Origin: Pisaster brevispinus
Taxonomy: Eukaryota > Echinodermata > Asteroidea > Forcipulatida > Asteriidae
Direction of reading: 5' to 3'
Length of the DNA stretch: 64,000 nucleotides
Assembly: GCA_023634235.1 (NCBI GenBank)
Contig: JAMKCF010000011.1
Span: 8,723,718-8,787,717, forward strand
The notes below the pieces were generated by a model. That model had not been told where the DNA came from. It made no database searches and was given only the letters and a program-made list of their open reading frames with translations. Position 1 is the stretch's first letter. Every line of letters begins with the position of its first letter. The position numbers were made by a program, and so were the translations under genes. This document shows, one piece after another, positions 1-10,659 of this stretch.

Positions 1-1032
1 ACTATGTTTGGCATTGTACTGGGGTTCTGTTGTTTGGCTATTGTTGGCTCTATGTTGAGGAAACATATAGTTTTCAGTGAGAAAGGAATATGGGCATTGT
101 GTTGGTTTCTGAAGTAGGACCCAAATGGTAGCTTCTAGGTTGGTATCATCACATTGGTTGTACGACGGCAATCAATGTTGAGCCTACGTTGGTTCTTAAA
201 AGATAAACATAATGGGCATTGTGTTGGTAGCGTAGAACCACTGTTTGCTCTAGTTTGGCATCTAATGTTTGTCCAAATAACGCCAATAAGCGAAACGTAC
301 ATTATGGCAAACATTAGTGATCAACAATGGTACAATGTATGCATTTTGTTGGCCCTATACATTGGTCCAACGTTAGGGTAAATTTTAGTAAAGTGGAGCT
401 GATTGTTGAACAATCGTTGGGCCAGATTTAGTGTTGGTCCAACATAACGCCGATGAGCAAAAGTGCATTTGTCTTTTATTAACCCGACATGGTGTTGCTA
501 TTCCGGGATGCTCATGCTTAATTTGATATTCTTGCATAATTTTAGATTTACTTTGAACAGCAACTTAGACCCGTAATACATGAGATTTAGGAGTGTGCCG
601 TCAGGCAACAATGGTGTGAATCTTCACCCTAGCTATAAGGAGCACTGCTGCTGGTCACCCTGGAACATTTATTGGTCTATCATAGCAGTTAAACTTACGT
701 AAGGGGAGAGCTAACACAAATGGTTTATGTTGTTTTATGTATTTACAAACAATGAAAAAACAACAACACTTCTCTTTCATGAAGGTGCCAAGTGTTAGTG
801 ATCGAACTGTTGGGTTGTTGCATAGATCCTTTATTACAGAAGCATCCATCTCAATCCATTGGGAATATTCTTTAGTTGCACGATGTTTCTGAAGACTCTA
901 GGCTCTAGATTATTTCACAACCACGCAAAGTTAATAGTGCCCGACAAAACAAAAAGTACTATCTTGCAAAGGAAAACTGGTTCAAGATTAGTTCACAATA
1001 CACTTATTTGAAATCCTTTGTTCTCCATGCAG
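1..1032. other. Probable last intron of nAChR gene A, with degenerate repeats
   Basis: The stretch precedes a clear splice acceptor ending at 1032 and should be intron of gene A. It holds loosely repeated words such as GGGCATTGTGTTGGT (near 92 and 213) and TTGGTCCAACATAACGCC-like blocks (near 267 and 434). These suggest a decayed dispersed repeat. I see no coding exon in it. Confidence 0.5.
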
Positions 1033-1550
1033 GTCAATATTACCTGGCTACAATCGTACTAGTGTCTGCGTCCACGGTCATGACAGTCTTCGTATTGTAC
1101 CTCCACTACCGCTTGCCTGGTACAAAACCAGTGCCGGCATGGCTCCGTAATTTGTCCTTCAACTACATGGCCAAGATTCTCTGCATGAAGAAAACGATGA
1201 AAGTCGCCCCGGCTGCCCAAGAAACAGTCGTCGAGAACAACTACATCACAAACGGTGACCTGACCAGTGAGAAGAAGCTGCGCAGCGGTAACGAGAACGT
1301 AAACGTCGTCTCTGTCCCCGTAGCCTCTGAGCATTTTGATAAGACAGTGACCTCCATCCTGGAGAACCTCAAGTTCCTCACGTCTCGCGCCAAAGACGAG
1401 GATTCGGACGACGAGATTCTGACTGAGTGGAAGTACGTGGCCTTGGTGTTCGATAGGATGTTTATGTGGACTTTCTTAATCACTACCATTGTTACCACCA
1501 TTGCTATACTGTGTCAACCGAAGCCCTATACTTTGAAAGAGGACTTGTAG
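1033..1550 (+). CDS. nAChR-like subunit gene A, last exon (M3 to C-terminus)
   Basis: This is the 3'-terminal coding exon of a Cys-loop ligand-gated cation channel subunit of the nicotinic acetylcholine receptor family, a plasma-membrane pentamer. A CAG acceptor ends at 1032 and the exon enters with two bases of a Gly codon, the same phase and site as the M3 exon of gene B. It encodes the M3 segment (starting GQYYLATIVLVSAS), the LHYRLPGTKPVPAWLR loop typical after M3, a cytoplasmic loop of about 100 residues, the amphipathic ILTEWKYVALVFDR helix before M4, the M4 segment and a short tail ending in TAG. The ligand-binding domain, M1 and M2 lie left of the window. It is the closest visible paralogue of gene B, on the same strand, so the two are probably a tandem duplication. 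The exact subunit type (alpha or non-alpha) cannot be read from this exon. Confidence 0.9.
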
Positions 1551-3407
1551 GCTGTTTTATTTTTTTTATTTATTTATTTTTTTTACTGAGCAATAATTAT
1601 TCCAACAGGGAATTAAAGGAAGGGTGTACTTGATAGTAATTGCCAAAGACCAGTGTTCGTACTCGGTGTCTCGCAACAAATAAACGAGTAAAAGCTTAGG
1701 CTCAATTTGTCATCGAGGTTGCAACAAAATAATGAAAGAAAGAAAAAAAACCGTGTTGCATAGAATTGTGTACTCCAGATGCTTGAAATGGCTTTATGCC
1801 TGAAGCCTTTCTCAGATTCAAATGTTTTGGTAAAAAATTATCTCTTTCTCAAGAACTACATTAAAAGGGGGTCGCTGCTAACATTGTTTTATAACATCAA
1901 CAGCTCTCCATTACTCTTTACCAAGTGAGCTTTTATGGTCATTAGTTTGTGGAATAATTCCCAAAACGACACCCTGCCTTATGATAACCAACTTATCACC
2001 TATACAGAAAATGATATCGCAAAAGAAAATGTACAAATACAAAAAAAATTGAAACGCTTAACCGTATCATACTTTTGCTCGCAACTTTTTTACACTGCAT
2101 TTGATCGCCACCAAACTCTCTACTTTTTTTCAACAAAATTATTTAGGGTCTTTTAAAAAAAACGAAACAAATTATGGCTCTGCTGTTTCCATCCGTTTAT
2201 AACTTTTTAAAGTGGTTTGTTTTTTCTTTTAATCAAACTGTCCGCTTGTTTTTGATTGATTGTTTCCTCTCTTGAAAATGGTAGTGATTTTATACTCGAT
2301 ATCATTAAATGTATCGTTGGCATTCGAAATGGCTGCCTTAAAATTATATCTGACCAATCGGGCAGAAACAACACAATATTCCCTGTCGAGGCGAGTGTTT
2401 GCATTTTTTTTGGCGTCAATATGTAGATTTGTTTTTTCGTTATTATGTAGAATTTTGTAACATAATAATTTCCCCGTAAATTTGGTTGAGAGCTTTGGAA
2501 AAGATGGGTGGTGGTGGAGGGGGTGGGGGCATTTAGTGGTCCCTCTAAGTAAAAAAGAAAGCCCGGACCTACAGTTAAATACCTAAATACTTATGTGAAA
2601 ACTTGCTATTTTTGAAAATAGACGCGTGATTTATAAAAACATGGTCTGACAGACTATTTTTATAATCGCCGTGAGAGTATGCGTAAGATTGAAACCAATT
2701 CCTGTATGGTTTTTATTTTAAACTAATTTCTGCCACTGCGGTATATAACTTTAATGTACACTAGGCCCAAAACGGGGACTTAGGTAGATGCTAGAAGAAT
2801 ATTGCTACTAACATGAGTAATATACCTGTAATACTTTGCATTCAGTTAACTTTTTACTTTTTAAACTTTTTACTCAATAACACATAAATATATTACAAAA
2901 ATAATCCGACAGCCATGTAAGCCATTTGATTGCTGTTTACCAACAGGCATACGCAGCCTCGTTATGGGCAGTGCGATGTATCGATACCCCTTATCACCAA
3001 CGAGCAAGACATTCTGGAAAAGAAATCAAATAATGGCGCGGCAAGATCGTGCACTACTGGGAACGAGGTTGAGACATACGTTACTTGTTTTTTATTATTA
3101 CTATGCAAATTATTGGTGTCCGTCTATTACAAATTGTAGAACTAATTCGTAACATTCGAAATGAGTTGATTTTTGGAGAAGAAACATTTCAAATCTCCAT
3201 TCTCTCGTGTTGCTTTACAATTGGAATAGTAGGCCCTACACATGACGTAATACAAAAGGTAGTCCAGGACCTTTTCCTAAATGTTGGCTTGAGCTCCAGC
3301 TCTGCTTCACATATAAAAAAGAAGAAGACGGAGACAAAGTTAATATTCGCCACTCAAGGTTCATTCCACATCCAAATCATGTTCCATGTAAATATGCCCT
3401 AATTTGT

Positions 3408-3439
<32 letters not shown>

Positions 3440-5535
3440 GTTAAGATGTATAAATGTTGTTTATACGATGGTATGTAATAAATACTTAAAATAAAAGAAA
3501 ATCTCTGTTTGTTTCATTGATTTGAAAGAAAACCCCAAACCATTACCTCACATCGAACCACTGTTTGTATATTTATTGTGTCATTCATGCTTAACGTCCA
3601 GTTTTGTTGGTGTGTTCAACAAGATTCAACTTTTTAAATATCAAAGCCGAGATAACATCATTTAATGCTGCTGAAAAAAAAAATGAACGTGAGCCGCCGA
3701 TTTACTGATGACCCCCTTCTTCTGAACTCATTGGTCATTTCAACATGATTGTTAAGGTTAACACTTTTCATACAAACAATTTAATAGTTCCTAGAAATGT
3801 AGTGGGGAGCTTAACACCACATTTTAATCTATTGAATCAGATTTCTGGGCAGTTCTATCCCAAAGAATATCTGGTCACTCAAATGTGAAGCTTCTAGTCT
3901 TAAGACTCGACTGCGATTTGATCGTACAAGGGATTAGTGGCGTTCCATTGTTAGCCTCCCAAATGGAGATACCAGGTGGTTCTAATGCCGCCATTTGCCT
4001 ACAGACCAAACTGATTGTTTCCGATCACTAACCCATGACCTGGGACATCGTGAGTCAATCTATACTGCGTCTTCTTGATGCAACCCACAGTACGCTCTCT
4101 GCGGACATGTAATGTGAAGTTCCACATTGACAACTACAAGTGGAATTATTTTGCTGCTGTTTCCGGCGTCTGGTTACACTGTGGTCTTGACTCACCAATC
4201 GACAATGCTGCGGTTACTGATAGTGGTATTCACATTTCTTACACTTCAAGGTATTTATTCGTTTCTGTATCCCTGAAAATGCAATGTAAGCATTGTGACA
4301 TTCGAAGTCGGTGCAACCATGGAGGTACATCCATGGTGAAACCCTAACCCAAACTGCTACGGTGTAACCTGAAATTCAGTTTAACCATGGAGGTAGAAAT
4401 TGGTGTAACATGTACAGAACACATTAATGCACTGCTGGCATTTGTTGTCTCACCATTCTCGATCTTGCACTCAAATTTACAAATGCCGTTCTGGTTTTAA
4501 TGTGAAGCCAACCTTTACGCCAAACTTTCAAAATGAAGATTTGTCGTTGAAAAGGGGAAGTCACAATTTTGTGTAAAGTTGTAAGGCGTGTCAACATTGA
4601 CTTCGCCTGGGTCATTGCATAAACCTGATTGAAATCCAATTTAAAACAGCTAATTAGCCAGACATTAGTGCTTAAAAATGTTCTGCTGAGCTAGAATTTT
4701 TTTTAAATATATGAATAATATAACAAACTAACTTATAAATGCGAATATAACCAGGGCAACAGTATAAACAGTCAACATTGGTAGTTTGGATGGAACGTAA
4801 TCCTGGTTGGCACATTTTGTTGTCCATTGTTGATTTCAGTGCAGCAGAAGCCTTATTAAATTGGGTCTAGGCTTAATAATGACCGAAACTCATCAGCAAG
4901 AATCATATTTTACAACGTAATTATTTGTTTTAATTTCCCAATTTCAAGCAATGTTATTGCTAATTTTTTTTAAGGAATTGGCAGATGGGTCTTGACATAC
5001 CGCATTACTATAACAAGAGTCACTTTACCTTACCAAACGATGTATTTGATTACATCTTTAATATGCCAATTTTACGAATCATATCTGAAAACGTTCAATA
5101 CGGTAATATTGCCCACTGCAGCAACGGTAAATTTCAAGATTAGGGAACAGAAAAAAAATCATTTGCATGAAGTAATTTCTAACTCTGCCATAATCCATCG
5201 AATCTGCCGCACTTAACACCAAATAGACAATGGCATGTATAGCAAGTTAGCCTTATATACGTAGACAACTATGTGGAAAATAGCTGGCGGGAATTTCAAC
5301 GGGTAATCTTTCGGCATGCTAGTCTTAAACAGGTAGACAACGTGTACCTACATCACTGCATGATTGAATAGCAGACTATGATGAAGTGATGACTCATCTC
5401 TTTGAAAAATACATTGTGTGGGTTTTTTGTGATACCTGAAAACGACTGATCTTTTGCTCCAGTAAAACAGAGCCCTTGACAAGCACATGTTGTCGTTGTT
5501 CATTTCCCCCCATGCTGGTATTGCATTTCGTGCAG
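1551..5535. other. Interval between genes A and B; exon 1 of gene B not located
   Basis: The signal-peptide exon of gene B should lie here and must end with one base of a codon before a GT donor. I found no convincing candidate. A segment at about 2944-3080 follows a CAACAG acceptor-like site and has an open frame of about 45 polar residues, but matches nothing I recognise. Around 1612-1740 a sequence resembles 9480-9590 in part (GAGGTTGCAACAAA shared), pointing to a dispersed repeat. Short local repeats (ACCATGGAGGTA) occur at 4316-4395. Confidence 0.5.
1679..1684 (+). promoter_or_regulatory. Possible polyadenylation signal of gene A
   Basis: AATAAA lies about 130 bases after the stop codon of gene A. 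It falls in sequence resembling a dispersed repeat also present near 9480-9590, so it may be fortuitous. Confidence 0.3.
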
Positions 5536-5675
5536 GTGTTGATGCAGAGTTTCACGAGACACGTCTGCATAAATTCTTGCTGGAAAATCACAACCCTGAC
5601 ATTAGACCTGTCGACAATCGCAACGAGACCATCGTAGTGACCATTGGGGCAGCCCTGCAGATGATTGCCGATATG
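5536..5675 (+). CDS. Gene B exon 2, start of ligand-binding domain
   Basis: The acceptor is TTTCGTGCAG and the donor ATG|GTATGT. The exon is 140 bases, entering with two bases of a codon. It encodes the N-terminal helix and first strand (HKFLLENHNPDIRPV, then VTIGAALQMIADM), the region before loop D. Confidence 0.88.
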
Positions 5676-8600
5676 GTATGTTATGGTGAAAACCTTTATT
5701 ATTGTCATACTTTTTTGGTGACAAAAAGTATAAACATATATACAGCATCGATAATATGACACATTTAGGAAATTATAGTGAGGAGAATTAAACAAGAAAC
5801 ATGTCACAAGTTGAAAGGAAAACATTTTAATATTTTTTTATATTATAAAGGATATTGTTACAACGGGAACACAAACCTGTTTTATTATTGAGACCAGCGA
5901 ATCAACAGAAAGACTCGTACAATGTTGAGGCATAACCATTCTAGAGAACTTTGCAATGCACTGGAATTACTATAAACATAAACAGAAAAGGAAACGTTGT
6001 TGAAATCTATGTAGATATCAGCATTTGTATAAGCAATTTCAATAAGTATACTTTCTTTTAGATGGACAGGTATAAAATGACATTGTATTTGAAACCCTGC
6101 CGGTGCAATGTTTGTCAAAATCCAAAAACGCCCGATGAATTCAATTTTCAATGGTCTATACACTTCAAAGAACTTCAAGTTCAATCCTATTTTTGTTGAT
6201 GACATTAATTTAAAAAGGCAATGAATTTGACCTTTAGACTGGTGCAGAAATGTTTGAACAGAAGTTTTTGGTTTGTTTACCGATCGCGTCCTGCTTCAAA
6301 ATTCGCTCTGAAAGAGTATTAAATAAAATGATAGAATGACAGTTTAGTCCAATGTGAGGTTAGAGACTTGTATGTTGTCCCATTTTCATAAAGGATGCTT
6401 TATAGATTGGAAGAGGAGTGCATCACCAAACTCAATGGGTGCGTTCGAATAGCTTCCTCGGGTCGACCCAGTAGGTCCCCCCCCCCCCCTCCACACACAC
6501 ACACGGTGCTTTCGGATGGCTTTGACATGACAACTATACTCATTTTTAACTTCAGGTTTTAATTGTTTGATTATTTTTCGAATTTAGTGTGTAAAATTAT
6601 CATTACACTCCGAAAATTGCTTTTAAAAGCAACGCATTTTTCGTTTACCATTTTATTTCAAAAGTTGTCAAAAACATACTCCAGATTTATAAATAAATCT
6701 CATTTTGCAGGCTATAACAATTTATATGAATGAATTTCATTTCTTTGTGAGCAATATTTTCATTTTGTTGTTGTTGTAGGGGGTTATAAAGACACAGACC
6801 AAACAACTCATCCCTTCTCTTTATAGGTTGGTTAAGGGAGCAAAGAATACAAATTACACACTCTCCTTCTCATCTAAAACCCATTTTGTTCACTGTTATA
6901 CAGGATGAAAAACAGCAACAAATTACAACCAGCCTGTGGCTACGATTTGTAAGTATCGAAATACCACAATAACAATTTGTATTATCAAAATGCATCACAA
7001 GGCTTTAGCTGCAGCATTAGCAACATCCATTGTTGAAGCCGTCAACAGGAAAAGGTCTAATACGCCTTATAGTTTGTCATTTGTTTCAAGTTCCCCTGAA
7101 GAAGACGTCATTTGAATAGGGCGCCCTCGCCAAGAGGTCAACAGGAGGTTGGGTATCCTTGCCACTTTCCATTGCTTCATCATCGGTTTACTTCTAAGAT
7201 GGCGACCGAATGACGTCATTACTTAAGATCTATACTCAAACAGTAATAATAACATACCCAAACCCAATTTTCTTGGAGAGTCATGAATGACAATAATACC
7301 CTTGATTAGTTTTGCTTTGGTGTATTTTATTTCGACTGGTGGCTAAACTTCCTGTGTTGTATTGGTTTCCATCCCTGTTTCCATCCCTGATTACTGAAGT
7401 CATGGAAAGACGCAATCCTAAAATGGGATCCTGTTTCATATGATGGCATTACCTCTATCGTCCTACCATATACAAGCATTTGGAAACCAGACATCGTGCT
7501 TTATAACAAGTAAGTTTGGTATTAGAAATCGTTTCTAATAATAGATTGTTCCGGTCAATTTCGGCAAAATAAGCAGCAACTAAACGGGGCGTTTATTCTA
7601 TGTTGTGCAAACTTGAAAGCTCCTCAAAACAATGGTTAAGTTTCACTTATGTAAGCAACTATTCTTCTGCGTCTTGCAACAAAAGAGCAAGGGAAATGTC
7701 AAACTCAATTTTTTTGACAAACGCATTTGCCAATAGATAACTTCAGGTTTAAAACGGTATCATTTAATTATTGCAAACGTTTCCCTTCCGGGGCAAGTTT
7801 TTTTTTTCAACATCCAAAACATCCGATGACATCATTCTGAGAAAAAATGGGTCTGTACATTTTTGTATACGGATGTTTTGATTTATTTTTATATTGTATA
7901 CTATTTAATCAAAGCGGCCTTGATTTTTTTTCGTGATGAAATATACAGCCTCCTTGGAATGTAAAGACTTGTTGAAATTCAACGATGCCATGTTTCAAAT
8001 GTCCCTCTGAAAAAGTCAGGAAAGAACCAAAAACATCCTCGTACAAAATGTCCTGATCCATTTTTCTCAGAATGATGTCATTGGCATTGTCATTGGACGG
8101 GTATCGAATGCAATGGCACTGCTCACCATTTTAACGTGAGGTTAAAAAGTTGTACATTTCCCCCCACTCACATGATGACTCTATCTATCACAAAAATAAA
8201 TTGGTAATTTTTCCCCTTCCTCTTTAAAACAATATAACAGCTCACATATCCACTCGCGCAGCATTACAATTCGCATCAATTTTTTGTTGAAATGTCTAGT
8301 TGCGTCTGGTCTGCCAAATTGGATGGTTTCAACGGAAGAGGCAAAATACGCTTTAAAACGAACGCATGGAAGTTGTTTCTTTTTGTTTTTGTCGAAAATG
8401 GCAGGGGAAACTGATGACTAAATATATAGATTTACAGCAATTTTTGAGTGTGTCAAATTAGTGAAAAACAACGTTTGGTGATGGAAATTATGTAAGCTTT
8501 GTTTCATTACTCTATTTCAGCGTGGATCTTGAATATCATGGGCTAATGCAAACAAGTGCAACAGTCTTAAACACAGGGCATGTTTATTGGAATACCCCAG

Positions 8601-10159
8601 CCATCCTTAAAAGCTCATGCAAGATTGACGTTTCCTACTTTCCCTTCGACGTGCAACAGTGTCAAATGAAATTCGGCTCATGGTCCTACAACGGGGCGAT
8701 GATAGACTTTGCCACCAATAGTGCCACTGGAGACATCTCTGCTTACACCGACAACGGAGAGTGGCATCTTGAGAACATGACCATCCACAGACACGTGGTT
8801 TACTACCAGTGTTGCAAAGAACCCTATCCCGACGTCACTTTCACCATCATTATCCACCGGAGGCCTTTGTTCTACGTGTTCAACATCATTCTACCTTGTT
8901 TCCTCCTCTCTGCCGTGACGGCATTAACATTCCTCTTGCCGGCTGACTCTGGGGAGAAGATCAGCTTCATTCTTACGTCTCTCCTGGCCTTGATTGTGTT
9001 TCTTCTTTTGGTTGCAGAAACAATACCAGCCTCATCTGAACATACTCCTCTTATTGGTAAGTTTTGTGTAAACTTCAAACTAGTATATTTTTTAAACAAG
9101 GTGTTATACATGATTGATAGAGATGGTGAGCAGTCGCAGACAGTGTTCATATTTTGTGTGACATAACAAATATGTAAAAATGTTGGCCCTACCCATTGTA
9201 CGAGTCAGGAGAAAATAGTAAAAACATTTCTTAATTTTTGTTTAACAAGCAAAATTAGCTGTTGCGTCTATTTAGGTTTTCAGATTACAGTTTTCGTAAC
9301 GATGACATCATTTCAGATGAAAACAGAAAACGAAAAAAACAGTGCTAGTATGAACTTTATTTTCAGTGAGGTTTCTGACTAAAATAAAACGATTGTGTTT
9401 TTTATCACTACAAATCCAGCATAAAACCTTTACATGAGGCTTGAAGATAAAAATACACTTAGTGTATCCACCAGCTACATAATAACAAACCTGTGAAAAT
9501 TTGGTCTCGATTGGTCGTTGAGGTTGCAACAAAGTTAAACATGAAAAAAAAACCACACCTGTAATTACCAAAATTACACCCTGCCTTTTAATGAAACACA
9601 TTAATGTTTTATATTTATTATACTCTTCTCCAAAGGTGAATATTTTATAGCTATCATCCTCATCACCTCGCTAGCGATAGCACTCTCCGTCTTAATCCTG
9701 CATATTCACAATCGTCTCCCCAATGATAAACCAGTTCCAGTCTGGCTTAAAAAAATGTTGACGTTCTTGTCCCCTATACTGGGCTCCACGGGCTACAGCA
9801 ACGGCAAGCCGCTTTCTGCGTCCGTGTTGTGCTACGACAACTCCGCTGCCTCTATCAGCGGCAAATTGGCCGAGAAAAACGGCCTCTCAAATAAGGCGAA
9901 GAGTTTAAAGTTTTTCATTTCCCCCGAAGAGCCTTCACAGGTAGTTAGACTGGAGCAGTCCGTCATTTCTATCAATGATTACCTGAAACTCTTAGTCGGG
10001 CGATGTCATGACCAAGATGGAGACGAAGAGATTATGGCTGAGTGGAAGTATGTTGCACGCGCACTGGACCGACTCTTCTTCATTTTGTACATAGTTGTTA
10101 CTTCTTCAACGACTTTCGCAATTTTTGCCCAACCTAAAACAAACACGAGTTACGAATGA
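5536..10159 (+). CDS. nAChR-like alpha-type subunit, gene B (5' exon missing)
   Basis: Five exons join in phase: 5536-5675, 6904-6948, 7400-7509, 8521-9056 and 9636-10159. The first three have the lengths of vertebrate alpha7 exons 2-4 (140, 45 and 110 bases). The protein is a cation-selective pentameric channel subunit of the nicotinic receptor family. Visible hallmarks: loop D TTSLWLRF with Trp, loop A WKPDIVLYN, a Cys-loop with exactly 13 residues between cysteines (CKIDVSYFPFDVQQC), loop B GSWSYNG, loop C YYQCCKEPYPD with the vicinal cysteines that define alpha subunits, M1, an M2 with GEK at the inner mouth and AE at 20', M3, a cytoplasmic loop of about 100 residues, EWKYVARALDR and M4. 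All aromatic agonist-site positions I can align are present. Exon 1 (start codon, signal peptide) is not identified; an ATG at 5487 runs open into exon 2 but lies upstream of the acceptor and is not favoured. Confidence 0.92.
6904..6948 (+). CDS. Gene B exon 3, 45-base loop D exon
   Basis: A 15-codon phase-0 exon between TTATACAG and GTAAGT. It encodes DEKQQQITTSLWLRF and keeps the Trp of the complementary agonist face. Too short for ordinary ORF detection, but its length and position match the family exactly. Confidence 0.93.
7400..7509 (+). CDS. Gene B exon 4, loop A
   Basis: A 110-base exon starting at the Ser-Trp junction used by alpha7-type genes. It encodes SWKDAILKWDP and ends in WKPDIVLYN, with the last codon split AA|C across the intron. 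Confidence 0.93.
7826..8081. mobile_element. Hairpin element (MITE-like) in intron 4 of gene B
   Basis: ATGACATCATTCTGAG at 7826 reappears inverted at about 8066-8081. The arms (about 7826-7880 and 8030-8081) stay complementary for about 50 bases with several mismatches, separated by about 150 bases. This is a non-autonomous inverted-repeat element; no target duplication was recognised. Confidence 0.65.
8521..9056 (+). CDS. Gene B exon 5, Cys-loop, loops B and C, M1 and M2
   Basis: The acceptor is TCTATTTCAG and the donor ATTG|GTAAGT. One 536-base exon carries what vertebrate alpha7 splits over several exons and what gene C splits over two. It contains the Cys-loop, loop B Trp, the CC pair of loop C, M1 (FYVFNIILPCFLLSAV) and M2 following GEK. 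Confidence 0.94.
9138..9430. repeat. Dispersed repeat, copy 1 (intron 5 of gene B)
   Basis: Starts GACAGTGTTCATATTTTGTG and shares ordered blocks with 41172-41490: GAGTCAGGAGAAAATAGTAAAA, the AGCTGTTG/TTTTAGGTTTTCAGAT block, and a shared end with AAACGAT and GTGTTTTTTATC. No terminal repeats or coding capacity were seen. Copies are on the same strand. Confidence 0.7.
9636..10159 (+). CDS. Gene B last exon, M3 to C-terminus
   Basis: Acceptor TTCTCCAAAG, entry with two bases of a Gly codon. It encodes M3, the NRLPNDKPVPVWLKK segment, the cytoplasmic loop, EWKYVARALDR and M4, ending QPKTNTSYE and TGA. The layout is equivalent to the last exon of gene A. Confidence 0.94.
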
Positions 10160-10659
10160 TATTATGATTCTAGTGGCGTAGCTGGGGTTCGTTGCGATCG
10201 GGCGAAGGTTAGACAATGGTGCCCCTTCACTCACTTTGACAATTAAAACTATTTGAAAAGCTTAGAATTAGTTTGAAACCATATTTTGCCAAAAAAAACC
10301 AACCCCAAAACCACACAAAAAACTACAAACTAAGATAGTAGTCAGTAACAATCATCCCCGATAGACGTAATCTTTCTAGGATTTCGCCCAGGCAGTTGCT
10401 GCCCAATTTCACATTGCACCCCAGCGATACGCCTCTGTGTAAACCGTACTTAAACACTAATGTTCACACTTTTCATCAGCTCGAAGTAGAATAGTAAACT
10501 TCAAATTTTAAAACTGCGCCTAATCAAATAGTTTATTTGTAGTCCCTGAAAAGCTCGAATGTTGTTAAAAAAAACTAAAAAAAAACGAACAAGCAACCTA
10601 TCCCTTGCCCTTTTTTTCGAAAGTTTTTTTAAAAGGAGATTTGACTCAAACGCAAACTA
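10160..10659. other. 3' flank of gene B
   Basis: AT-rich sequence with A-tracts. No gene or clear polyadenylation signal recognised. Confidence 0.5.

Noticed and set aside
2278..2460. Signal-peptide-like MVVILYSISLNVSLA as exon 1 of gene B
   Set aside because: No donor in the required phase follows, and the hydrophobic stretch is weak.
2944..3080. Possible exon after CAACAG
   Set aside because: Open for about 45 residues with plausible composition but no recognisable family, no clear donor and no partner exon.
5487..5535. ATG at 5487 as the start of gene B
   Set aside because: It lies upstream of a good acceptor, and exon 2 from 5536 has exactly the family length of 140 bases. The 16 residues are a poor signal peptide.
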